Of a stretch of 64,000 bases of DNA, positions 34,607 through 42,917 are shown piece by piece (positions within the stretch are counted from its first letter, which is position 1; each line of letters begins with the position of its first letter). The translations under genes were made by a program, and so were the position numbers. The stretch is from Caldimonas thermodepolymerans (GTDB lineage Bacteria; Pseudomonadota; Gammaproteobacteria; Burkholderiales; Burkholderiaceae_C): contig NZ_CP064338.1 in the NCBI RefSeq assembly GCF_015476235.1, positions 2,728,001-2,792,000 of the forward strand. The letters run 5' to 3'. The notes under the pieces are model-generated. The model searched no databases and was not told where the DNA came from. It was given only the letters and a program-made list of their open reading frames with translations.

Positions 34607-35818
34607 TCAGTTGCGGAACTCCACGCTCTGCGCGCGCAACGCCGCCCCGTTGGCACTCAGGCGACCTTCCACCTCGACACGCGCGCCGTTGGCCAGGTCG
34701 GCCTGCGTGCCGCCGGAGAACTGTGCCGCCGCGTACTCGACGGTGACGCCCTGCACGACGAAGGCCTGGGCGGTCGTGTCCAGCGACTGGATCGTCCCGC
34801 GCACCTCGAAATCGTCGTCGTCATCGTCGTCCCGGTCCTCGAAGTCCACCTTGCGCGCGACCAGCACGCCGTTGCGGATCGCGCCCTCGACCTCCACCCG
34901 TACCCCGTCGGCAAGGTTGCCGCTGTTGCCGTCGTCGAACTCCACCTGTGCCCCCGAGGCATCGACCGGGATGCCGTCCACACGGAAGTCCGCAAGCGAC
35001 TGGAAGTCGGAAACGTAGCCTTCGATTTCGGCCGTGGCCATGTCGTCGACCGTGCGGGCGGCGCTGGCCAGCGCCGTGGCGACCCAGTTGCCGCCCTGCT
35101 GCGCGGTCTGCAGGACCACGCGCACCAGCGCACCGTCGGCCAGCGCCGGCCGGCTGCCGGCAGGCACGCCGGCGTACGAGATCGTGGCGTTCCCGATGCG
35201 GAAGGTCTGGGCCGTGGCGTCGAGGCCGGACACCCGGCCGCGCAGGCGGTAGGCGTTGAGGTTGTCTTCGAACTCGACCCGGGTCGCGGCATGGTGGCCC
35301 GAGCCGGCGCCCAGGTACCCGTAGACGACGACCAGGTCACCGGCTCGCACGCTGTTGCGCCCGTCGGCAAAACCTTCGAACACGGTCCGGGCATCCAGCG
35401 CCACGGTCTGCCCCAGCACGGTCAGCGAGTCCGCGCCGACCGCGGTGACCGGCCCCCGGATCAGGCTGCTGAACCGCAGCTCGGTGGCCGTGCTGCGGTC
35501 GTCGTCGGACACCTCGGAGACCGGCCCGCCCTCGACCTCGACCACCATGCCCAGCCGCAGGTGGCCCGGGCCGACCGAGTTGCCCTCCTCGTCGCGGATC
35601 GTCGCGTTGGCATGGTCGAAATGGATGTCGTTGACGATGACGGAGGCAAAGCCTTCGATGCGACCGGACGCGAACACTCCCGCCGGACCGCCTCCTGCGC
35701 CGCTGCCGCCACCACCGCCCCCGCCGCCTCCACAGGCCGCCAGGGCAAAGGCGGACACCATGGCCAGCGCGGCATGGCGCAGGCCACCGGAGGGCCAACC
35801 AAAGAATGACTTCTGCAT
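34607..35818 (-). CDS. Lipoprotein with five tandem DUF5666 repeats
   Basis: 403 aa secreted lipoprotein. The signal peptide ends in a lipobox (FALAACGGG), then a nine-Gly linker. Five related beta-strand repeats of 60-75 residues follow, each starting with a G-x-V/I-x-G-type strand and ending with a block like LADGVRVEVEG, which matches DUF5666 (OB-like) domains. A run of seven Asp (EDRDDDDDDDFEV) lies between repeats four and five and could bind cations. GAGGAG precedes the ATG at 35818. The role is unknown; surface or periplasmic binding is likely. Confidence 0.82.
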   Translation of the reverse strand: MQKSFFGWPSGGLRHAALAMVSAFALAACGGGGGGGGGSGAGGGPAGVFASGRIEGFASVIVNDIHFDHANATIRDEEGNSVGPGHLRLGMVVEVEGGPVSEVSDDDRSTATELRFSSLIRGPVTAVGADSLTVLGQTVALDARTVFEGFADGRNSVRAGDLVVVYGYLGAGSGHHAATRVEFEDNLNAYRLRGRVSGLDATAQTFRIGNATISYAGVPAGSRPALADGALVRVVLQTAQQGGNWVATALASAARTVDDMATAEIEGYVSDFQSLADFRVDGIPVDASGAQVEFDDGNSGNLADGVRVEVEGAIRNGVLVARKVDFEDRDDDDDDDFEVRGTIQSLDTTAQAFVVQGVTVEYAAAQFSGGTQADLANGARVEVEGRLSANGAALRAQSVEFRN

Positions 35819-36104
35819 CTTCTGCTCCTCGAGGTCTCGTGGGATGGTGAAGCCGACCGCGATCCGGCCGGACAGGCTGCCGCGCGTCGGCGCGGCAGCG
35901 TGGACCCGGGAATCAACTGACGTGCCCGGCCCGGACCGCGGCGGCGCCCCGACACCGGGGCGCCCACGACCACAGAAACCAGGAGCGTGCAGGGATGCGG
36001 GACGCCCTGAGGGTAAGTGCACGCCAGCCTCGATCAGGCAGCAAAGTGCGACGGATGTAGCGGCTGGTAAGCCGCCGGCGGGACCGGAAGGAGCGAGCGC
36101 CCGC

Positions 36105-36890
36105 TCAGCGCACGACGAACTGGAAGTTCACCGTCTGCACCGGCTGCGCCTGGGGATTGCCGAGCGCGCGGTACGCGAAGCGCAGCGACAGTGCGCCCGG
36201 CTCGCGCGCCTCGTAGCGGAACACGTCGAAGCCGCTGCCCTGCACGTCAGGCAGGTGGAGCGGCTGGGCCACCTCGAACAGCTGGGGCGTGCTGCCGTCG
36301 ACCGCCGCCCAGCCGTAGCCCGTCCCCGGCTGGCTGGCCAGCATCAGCACGACCGGTTGTCCGGCGGGCACCTCCACCGTGCCGCCGGCATCGCCCTGGG
36401 TCAGCACGATGGCCGCCGGCGGCAGGTTGTCCGGCACGCGCAGCAGGCTGCGCGGCAGGTGCGGCGGCAGGTCGAGCAGGTTGACGTCCAGCGCGCGCAG
36501 CACCCGCGGGCTGGCCTGACGGAAGGCGCGCGTGCGCCCGGGCTGTTCCGGGTCGAGCTGGATCACCAGGGCCTGCGGGTCCTGCCGGGCGCCCCGCGCG
36601 GAGCGCCAGGTGCCGGACTGGGTGAAGCTGCGGTCGCCTTCCGGGCGGCCGAGGTAGGTCTGCAGCAGGTCGTAGCCGGCGGGCGCCCCGCCCGGGTCGG
36701 CGTACAGCTGCAGGTCGGTGCGGATGCCGCGGCAGTCGGCGCAGGGCAGGATGCCGACGTAGCGGGCCGCCACCACGCGATGCGGGCTCGGCGCGGCCGG
36801 CGACGCCGGCTGCCGGGGCCCGTGGGCGCATCCGGCGAGCAGCCCGGCTGCCAGCACCAGTCCCCAGTACCGCGCTTTCCACATGGCCAT
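36105..36890 (-). CDS. NlpE-like / chagasin-like fusion lipoprotein
   Basis: 261 aa lipoprotein (lipobox LLAGC, Cys21). The N-terminal domain has VGILPCADCRGIRTDLQLYA, the NlpE CxxC block used in surface-stress sensing by the Cpx pathway. The C-terminal domain (about residues 160-261) looks like a chagasin/inhibitor I42 fold: loop LASQPGTGYGWAAV corresponds to the NPTTG-Y-x-W motif and VQGSGFDVFRYEAREPG to the following loops that block papain-like proteases. AGGAG lies at good spacing before the ATG at 36890. An envelope stress or protease-inhibitor role is inferred. Confidence 0.78.
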   Translation of the reverse strand: MAMWKARYWGLVLAAGLLAGCAHGPRQPASPAAPSPHRVVAARYVGILPCADCRGIRTDLQLYADPGGAPAGYDLLQTYLGRPEGDRSFTQSGTWRSARGARQDPQALVIQLDPEQPGRTRAFRQASPRVLRALDVNLLDLPPHLPRSLLRVPDNLPPAAIVLTQGDAGGTVEVPAGQPVVLMLASQPGTGYGWAAVDGSTPQLFEVAQPLHLPDVQGSGFDVFRYEAREPGALSLRFAYRALGNPQAQPVQTVNFQFVVR

Positions 36891-36975
36891 GCGACTCCTG
36901 CGTTGTGCCTCCCGGAACGGAAGCCCCAACCGTAGCCGCAAAGCGCGCGCGGCGCAAACCCCGGGTCAGGTGGCG

Positions 36976-37689
36976 TCAGTCGCCCAGCGGCGAGACGCGG
37001 AACTCCTTGACGATCTCCAGCGAGTCCAGCATGTCCGCCAGCGCGCTGGCGTTGCCGGGGCTGCTGGTGCGCACCACCATGCGGTACTCGAAGAACCCGG
37101 CGTCGGTGTCCAGGCGGTAGTTGAGGTTGGCGATCGTGAAGCCGTAGCGCCGCATCAGCCGGCGCAGCTCGGTCTCGTCCATCTTCGCGTGGCGGTCGAA
37201 GCGCACCACGAAGTGGGCGTAGAACTGCGAGGGCATGCGGCTTTCTATCCAGCGGAACAGCGACAGCGTGCCCAGGGTCAGCACGGTCGCCACCAGCGCC
37301 GGAAAGTAGAAGCCGATGCCCATCAACACCCCGATCGCCGCGGTGGTCCAGATCGACGCGGCGGTCGTCAGGCCGCGCACCGACAGCCCTTCCTTCATGA
37401 TGGTGCCGGCGCCAAGGAAGCCGATGCCGGTCATGATGCCCTGCGTCATGCGCGTCGGGTCCAGCGTGATGCGCCCGCCGCTGATCTGCGGGAACCAGCG
37501 CGTCTCGTAGATCGTGACCAGCATCAGCAGCGCGGTGGACATGCAGACCAGCGCGTGGGTGCGGAAGCCTGCGGGACGGCCGTGGTAGCTGCGCTCCAGG
37601 CCGATCAGCCCGCCGATCAGCAGCGCGGCGACGAGCCGCACCACCATGTCGACGTAGTCGGGGTCGGAAATCAGGGTGTGCCAGTTCAT
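36976..37689 (-). CDS. MgtC/SapB family membrane protein
   Basis: 237 aa protein with an N-terminal MgtC domain of about five transmembrane helices, including LLIGGLIGLERSYHGRPAGF with the conserved acidic/Arg residues and MTGIGFLGAGTIMKEG. A C-terminal ACT-like cytoplasmic domain starts around residue 155. A GTGGAG site precedes the ATG. MgtC proteins aid growth at low magnesium and restrain the F1Fo ATPase in pathogens; here the role is unknown. The gene is divergent from dinB. Confidence 0.88.
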   Translation of the reverse strand: MNWHTLISDPDYVDMVVRLVAALLIGGLIGLERSYHGRPAGFRTHALVCMSTALLMLVTIYETRWFPQISGGRITLDPTRMTQGIMTGIGFLGAGTIMKEGLSVRGLTTAASIWTTAAIGVLMGIGFYFPALVATVLTLGTLSLFRWIESRMPSQFYAHFVVRFDRHAKMDETELRRLMRRYGFTIANLNYRLDTDAGFFEYRMVVRTSSPGNASALADMLDSLEIVKEFRVSPLGD

Positions 37690-37920
37690 CTCCACATGGG
37701 CAGGGCCGGTTGCGCCGGCACCGCCGCTCCTCTCGACGGTTCGGTATTCGGCCCCCGTGGCCGGGGACCCCTTGTTGTCGTCCAAGACCGGGACCATACC
37801 AAGATTCGCGACCCCGTGAGGTCCCAGGGGCGACGTCCCGCTCACCGGACGATCCGCGCGCGCTCGGGTACCCTTGCGGCTTCCGCTTTCCCGGCCAGCC
37901 GTCCCGGCCTTGCACGCACC

Positions 37921-39123
37921 ATGCGCCGCCTGATCGCCCACCTCGACATGGACGCCTTCTACGCGTCGGTCGAGCTGCTGCGCTACCCCGAGCTGAAGGG
38001 ACAGCCGGTAGTGATCGGCGGCGGGCGGCGCCACCAGCCGGTCGTGCGCGAGGACGGCCGGCGCGAGTTCGCCCGGCTGCGCGACTACGCCGGCCGCGGC
38101 GTGGTCACCACCGCCACCTACGAAGCGCGCGCCTTCGGCGTGCATTCCGGCATGGGCCTGATGAAGGCCGCCGCGCTGGCGCCCGATGCGATCCTGCTGC
38201 CGACCGACTTCGACGAGTACCGGCGCTACTCGCGCCTGTTCAAGGCCGCCGTCGCCGAGATCGCCCCGCACATCGAGGACCGCGGCATCGACGAGATCTA
38301 CATCGACCTCACCGAGGTGCCCGGCGCCCAGGAGCCGGCCGGCAGCGACCCGCTGGGCGGGGTGCGCGCGGTGGCGCAAGCCATCAAGGACAACGTGAGG
38401 CGCGCCACCGGGCTGAGCTGCTCGATCGGCGTGACGCCGAACAAGCTGCTGTCCAAGCTGTGCTCGGACCTGGAAAAGCCCGACGGGCTGACGCTGCTGG
38501 CCGAGGGCGACCTGCAGCGCCGCATCTGGCCGCTGCCGGCCAAGCGCATCAACGGCATCGGCCCGAAGGCGAGCGCCAAGCTGGAATCGTTCGGCATCCA
38601 CACGATCGGCGACCTGGCCGCTGCGGACCCGCGCTGGCTGGTCGCGCAGTTCGGCCAGAGCTACGGCCGCTGGCTGCACGAGGCCGCGCACGGCCGCGAC
38701 GACCGGCCGGTGGTCACCTACAGCGAGCCCAAGTCGCTCAGCCGCGAGACCACCTTCGAGCGCGACCTGCACGCGCGGCACGACCGCGAGCAGCTGGGCG
38801 TCACCTTCACCCGGCTGTGCGAGCAGGTCGCGGCCGACCTGGCGCGCAAGGGCTACGTGGGCAAGACCATCGGCGTGAAGGTGCGCTACGACGACTTCCG
38901 CACGCTCACGCGCGACCACACCCTGCCGCATCACACCGCCGACGCCCGCGAGATCCGGCGTGCCGCCGGCCTGTGCCTGAAGCGCGTGCCGCTGGAGCGG
39001 CGCCTGCGCCTGCTCGGCGTGCGGGTCGGCAGCCTGTGCAAGGCTTCCGAGGCCCCGGCACGCGAAGCCCAAGCCCCCGCCGCGCGCGAGGAGGCGCTGC
39101 CTTACACCCTGCCGCTGTTCTGA
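37921..39123 (+). CDS. dinB: DNA polymerase IV
   Basis: 400 aa Y-family lesion-bypass polymerase. Motifs: RRLIAHLDMDAFYASVE (first catalytic Asp pair), VVTTATYEARAFGVHSGM, IEDRGIDEIYIDLTE (second catalytic acidic pair) and GLSCSIGVTPNKLLSKLCSD. An insertion of about 20 residues (positions 38-58, rich in Arg) separates VVIGGG from GRGVVTT compared with E. coli. The C-terminus ends in YTLPLF, a good sliding-clamp binding motif. No LexA box is evident in the 231-base upstream gap. Confidence 0.93.
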   Translation: MRRLIAHLDMDAFYASVELLRYPELKGQPVVIGGGRRHQPVVREDGRREFARLRDYAGRGVVTTATYEARAFGVHSGMGLMKAAALAPDAILLPTDFDEYRRYSRLFKAAVAEIAPHIEDRGIDEIYIDLTEVPGAQEPAGSDPLGGVRAVAQAIKDNVRRATGLSCSIGVTPNKLLSKLCSDLEKPDGLTLLAEGDLQRRIWPLPAKRINGIGPKASAKLESFGIHTIGDLAAADPRWLVAQFGQSYGRWLHEAAHGRDDRPVVTYSEPKSLSRETTFERDLHARHDREQLGVTFTRLCEQVAADLARKGYVGKTIGVKVRYDDFRTLTRDHTLPHHTADAREIRRAAGLCLKRVPLERRLRLLGVRVGSLCKASEAPAREAQAPAAREEALPYTLPLF

Positions 39124-39154
39124 GCGGACGCCCGCGTCCGGCTAGCATCGCGCC

Positions 39155-40069
39155 ATGACCCGACCCGACCTGCGCCTGCCCTCGATCGAAGGACTGCGAG
39201 CCTTCGAGGCCGCGGCCCGCCTCGGCACCTTCGAGCGCGCCGCCGACGAGCTCAGCATCACCGCCAGCGCGGTGAGCAAGCGGGTCGCCACCGTCGAGGA
39301 GCTGCTCAACACCCAGCTGCTGGTGCGCAGCGGCAAGAGCCTGGGGCTCACCGCGGCCGGCAAGGAATACCTGGAGCAGGTGCGCCAGGTGCTCAGCCTG
39401 CTGGCGGCCGTGCCGCTGCATCGGCGCGCCGCGCAGCGGGTGCAGCGCCTGCGGGTGTGCAGCCCGCCCACCTTTGCCCGCCAGGTCCTGGTGCCGCACC
39501 TGCAGGGCTACAGCACCGCCCACCCCGAGGTGGAGCTGGAGGTGGTGCTGAGCATCCCCTACCTCGACGCCGGCCCGGCCGACGCGGACGTGGAGATCCG
39601 CAACGGCGCGCCCCCCTCGCCCGACGCCCGGCCGCTGATGCGCGATGTCCTCGTGCCGATGGCCGCGCCCGCGCTGCTGCAGCGCCTGCCCGCCCTGCGC
39701 ACGCCGGCCGACCTGCGCCATGCGCCGCTGCTGCGCACCCCGCTGGATCCGTGGACGCCCTGGTTCCGCGCCGCCGGGCTGGACTGGCCGGAGCCGTCCC
39801 GGGGCCCGCGCCTGGTGGACCTGGGCCTGCTGCTGGAGGCCGCCGTCAGCGGCCAGGGCATCGCGCTGGCCCGGCCCAGCCTGGCGCTGCCCTGGCTGCG
39901 CAGCGGCGCACTGCAGCCGGTGTCCACGCTCAGCATCCCGGCCGCCCATCCCTACCACCTGCTGCCGCACGCCGCCCAGGGCGCCGCGCCGGGCTTTGCC
40001 GCCTGGCTGCAGCAGATCTGCGAACAGGTCGCCGCCGAAGGGGCGGAACTTCTTTCGCGCCTGGCCTGA
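39155..40069 (+). CDS. LysR-family regulator (GcvA-like)
   Basis: 304 aa transcriptional regulator. The HTH reads EGLRAFEAAARLGTFERAAD then ELSITASAVSKRVATVEELL, matching the GcvA-type subgroup that begins with a P-S-x-x-x-L-R-x-F-E block. The C-terminal effector domain is of the PBP type. A TAGCAT box lies six bases before the ATG. It is directly upstream of, and co-directional with, the FMN 2-hydroxyacid dehydrogenase gene (73-base gap), so that gene is a plausible target. Confidence 0.86.
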   Translation: MTRPDLRLPSIEGLRAFEAAARLGTFERAADELSITASAVSKRVATVEELLNTQLLVRSGKSLGLTAAGKEYLEQVRQVLSLLAAVPLHRRAAQRVQRLRVCSPPTFARQVLVPHLQGYSTAHPEVELEVVLSIPYLDAGPADADVEIRNGAPPSPDARPLMRDVLVPMAAPALLQRLPALRTPADLRHAPLLRTPLDPWTPWFRAAGLDWPEPSRGPRLVDLGLLLEAAVSGQGIALARPSLALPWLRSGALQPVSTLSIPAAHPYHLLPHAAQGAAPGFAAWLQQICEQVAAEGAELLSRLA

Positions 40070-40142
40070 GCATCTTTCCGGGCACGGGCGCTCCCCGCTG
40101 CCTAGCATGGGTCGACATGGCACCCCTGTCCCGGAGAGACCC

Positions 40143-41336
40143 GTGAGCACTCCCATCGCCTGCATCGAGGACCTGCGCCGGCTGGCGCAACGGCGCGTGC
40201 CGCGCGCCATCTTCGAGTACGTCGACCGCGGCTCCTATGACGAGGTGACGCTGCGCGCCAACCGCCGCGACCTGGAGGCGATCGCGCTGCGCCAGCGGGT
40301 GGCGGTCGACGTCGAGCACCGCAGCACCGCCACCACGCTGGTCGGCGAGCCGGCGACGATGCCGGTGGCGATCGCGCCGACCGGGCTGACCGGCCTGAAC
40401 TGGGGCAACGGCGAGATGCTCGCCGCCCGCGCGGCACAGCGCTTCGGCGTGCCGTTCACGCTCAGCACCATGTCGATCTGCTCGATCGAGGACGTGGCCG
40501 CCTTCGTCGACCAGCCCTTCTGGTTCCAGCTCTACGTGATGCGCGACCGCGGCTTTGCCGCCTCCCTGATCGAGCGGGCCAGGGCCGCGAACTGCTCGGC
40601 CCTGGTGCTGACGCTGGACCTGCAGGTCCAGGGCCAGCGCCACCGCGACCTGAAGAACGGACTGGCCGTGCCGCCCAGGCTGACGCTGGCCAACGCGCTG
40701 GACGTGGCCAGCAAGCCCGCCTGGGCGCTGCGCGTGCTGGCCGGCAAGCGCAAGAGCTTCGGCAACCTCGACGGCTACGTGAAAGGCGCCGACACGCTGG
40801 CCACGCTGAGCCAGTGGATCGCCGGCCAGTTCGACCCGACGCTCAGCTGGGCCGACGTCGAATGGGTGCGCAAGCTGTGGGCAGGCAAGCTGATCCTCAA
40901 GGGCATCCTCGACGTCGAGGACGCGAGGATCGCGGCCAGCACCGGATGCGACGCCATCGTCGTCAGCAACCACGGCGGCCGGCAGCTGGACGGCGCGATC
41001 TCCAGCATCCGCGCGCTGCCCGAGATCGTGCAGGCAGTGGGCGACCGCACCGAGGTGCTGTTCGACGGCGGCGTGCGCTCCGGGCAGGACGTGCTCAAGG
41101 CCGTGGCGCTGGGCGCGCGCGGCTGCCTGATCGGCCGCGCCTTCCTCTACGGCCTGGGCGCCATGGGCGAGGCCGGCGTGACCACCGCGCTGGAGCTCAT
41201 CCGCCGCGAGCTGGACGTCAGCATGGCGTTGACCGGCACGCGCGACGTGCGCGAGGCGAGCCCTGCTTTGCTGCGCCTGCCGGACGGCTGGCGCCCGCTG
41301 CCGCCCGGCACGCCGGCCCTGCGGCAGGCGGCCTGA
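40143..41336 (+). CDS. lldD: FMN-dependent alpha-hydroxyacid dehydrogenase (L-lactate dehydrogenase type)
   Basis: 397 aa TIM-barrel flavoenzyme. Active-site motifs: APTGLTGLNWGNGE, LSTMSICSIEDVA, FWFQLYVMRDR, LTLDLQVQGQRHRDLKNG, and the catalytic His/Arg in IVVSNHGGRQLDGA; FMN phosphate site at LFDGGVRSGQDVLKAVALGA. I chose the GTG at 40143, which has GGAGA upstream; an in-frame ATG at 40107 lacks one. A nine-codon mini-ORF (ATG at 40117) ends exactly across this GTG, suggesting coupling. L-lactate or mandelate-like substrates are possible. Confidence 0.87.
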   Translation: MSTPIACIEDLRRLAQRRVPRAIFEYVDRGSYDEVTLRANRRDLEAIALRQRVAVDVEHRSTATTLVGEPATMPVAIAPTGLTGLNWGNGEMLAARAAQRFGVPFTLSTMSICSIEDVAAFVDQPFWFQLYVMRDRGFAASLIERARAANCSALVLTLDLQVQGQRHRDLKNGLAVPPRLTLANALDVASKPAWALRVLAGKRKSFGNLDGYVKGADTLATLSQWIAGQFDPTLSWADVEWVRKLWAGKLILKGILDVEDARIAASTGCDAIVVSNHGGRQLDGAISSIRALPEIVQAVGDRTEVLFDGGVRSGQDVLKAVALGARGCLIGRAFLYGLGAMGEAGVTTALELIRRELDVSMALTGTRDVREASPALLRLPDGWRPLPPGTPALRQAA

Positions 41337-41357
41337 GCCGGCGCGTGGCCTGCGGCC

Positions 41358-41720
41358 TCACGCCAGCTCGTCCAGCGCCGCCTGCACCATGGCCCTGACC
41401 AGGGCCTCGTCGACCGGCTGGCGGTAGCGGCACTTGAGGTGCCGCACCCCGCGCCTGCTGCCTTCCAGCTGCGGGAACTGCGGCGCGATGCCGGCGCCCT
41501 GGAAGAACTGCAGGTTGGCGTGCGTCTTGTGCGTGACGATGGCCAGCGCGTTGGTGCCGCGCCAGGTGAAGACCAGGTTGCCCCACTTCACCGTCTGCTC
41601 CAGGCCGGGCGCGGCCTCGAGAACCGCGCGTTGCAGCGCCTGTGCCGTGGCCCGCTCGTCGGGGGCGAGGTTGTCGAAGTAGGCCGCGACCAGCGCGGCG
41701 GGGCGGACTGTGGTTCGCAT
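41358..41720 (-). CDS. DUF1801 (YdhG/AF2226-like) domain protein
   Basis: 120 aa small cytosolic protein. The DUF1801 pattern is visible: VAAYFDNLAPDERATAQALQ, then TVKWGNLVFTWRG and ANLQFFQGA. Similar folds occur in bacterial frataxin-like iron proteins and in YdhG, but the biochemical role is not established. It is convergent with the hydroxyacid dehydrogenase gene and lies 75 bases downstream of the metallopeptidase gene on the same strand. Confidence 0.85.
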   Translation of the reverse strand: MRTTVRPAALVAAYFDNLAPDERATAQALQRAVLEAAPGLEQTVKWGNLVFTWRGTNALAIVTHKTHANLQFFQGAGIAPQFPQLEGSRRGVRHLKCRYRQPVDEALVRAMVQAALDELA

Positions 41721-41795
41721 CGTGAAGCAGGTTCCCTCTTGCTCTGCTGCATCTTCCTTGCCAGCGGCATGCCCGGTCCGCCGCCAGGCTCATCC

Positions 41796-42653
41796 TCAGG
41801 GGGCGCGGACCTCGAACGTGTTGCACTGCTGGAAGCTGCCGCTTTCCAGGCCGCGGCGGAACCACGCGACGCGCTGTTCCCCGGTGCCGTGCGTGAAGCT
41901 CTCGGGCACCACGGTGCCGCCGGCGCGCCGCTGCAGGTTGTCGTCGCCGATCTGCGCGGCGGCGTTCAGCGCCTCCTCGATGTCTCCCTGCTCCAGCAGC
42001 TGGCGCGCCCTGTCGGCGTGATGCGCCCACACGCCCGAGAAACAGTCGGCCTGCAGCTCCAGGCGCACGCTCAGCGCGTTGTACTCGGCCTGGCTGAGCC
42101 GGCTGCGCATCGAGTGGACCTTCTCGGTCAGGCCCAGCAGCTTCTGCACATGGTGCCCGACCTCGTGCGCGATCACGTAGGCCTGCGCGAAGTCGCCCGG
42201 CGCACCAAGCTTGTGCTTCAGCGTCTCGTAGAACGACAGGTCGATGTAGACCCGCTCGTCGGCCGGGCAATAGAACGGCCCCATCGCGGCCTGCCCCTGC
42301 CCGCAGGCGGTCGGCGTGCTGCCGCGGAACAGCACCAGCCGGGGCTCGCGGTACGTGGCGCCGCTGCGGGCGAACAGCTCCTGCCAGGTGTCCTCGGTAT
42401 CGGCCAGCACCACCGCGACGAACTGCGCCATCGTGTCGTCGGCCGGCGGGGCGGACGAGGGCACCTCCTGCGGCGCGCCCATGCCGCCGTCGAGCATGCC
42501 CAGCAGGGTCAGCGGGTTGATGCCCAGCACCCAGCCCAGCACCAGGGCGACGGCCACCGTGCCCAGGCCCAGGCCGCGGCCGCCGAGCGGCATGCCCCCG
42601 GACGCCCGGCGGTCCTCCACGTTGCGACTGGCCCTGCGGCCTTCCCATTTCAT
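41796..42653 (-). CDS. ypfJ: Neutral zinc metallopeptidase (YpfJ family)
   Basis: 285 aa membrane-anchored protein. After a basic cytosolic N-terminus (MKWEGRRASRNVEDRR, typical of the family) there is one transmembrane helix (about residues 30-48), then an extracytoplasmic peptidase domain with the zinc site AYVIAHEVGHHVQKLLG and a downstream ELQADCFSGVWAHH block carrying the third ligand. Cys pairs (YCPADERVYIDL and CFSG) may form a disulfide. The substrate is unknown. Confidence 0.9.
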   Translation of the reverse strand: MKWEGRRASRNVEDRRASGGMPLGGRGLGLGTVAVALVLGWVLGINPLTLLGMLDGGMGAPQEVPSSAPPADDTMAQFVAVVLADTEDTWQELFARSGATYREPRLVLFRGSTPTACGQGQAAMGPFYCPADERVYIDLSFYETLKHKLGAPGDFAQAYVIAHEVGHHVQKLLGLTEKVHSMRSRLSQAEYNALSVRLELQADCFSGVWAHHADRARQLLEQGDIEEALNAAAQIGDDNLQRRAGGTVVPESFTHGTGEQRVAWFRRGLESGSFQQCNTFEVRAP

Positions 42654-42917
42654 CGTTGCTCACCCCGTTGGACGGCGCACGCAGCGCCCCTGACCGCATC
42701 GTAGCCGGTGCCCGTGCGGCAGGAAACTGCGCGGCCCGCGTCAGCAAGAAATTCTGCGCCGTGCAAAAACTACCCTGCCAGCAGGGATCCCCGCAGGACG
42801 ACGGCCTGCGCACCGCCGGCAGGCGGCCCGGCGGGCCAAGGCATACCGGTTGCTGACCCTGTTGCCGTGGGCTCGCCGCCGGCGGGCTCTCCCATCCCCT
42901 GCCCCACGAGGAGTCCC

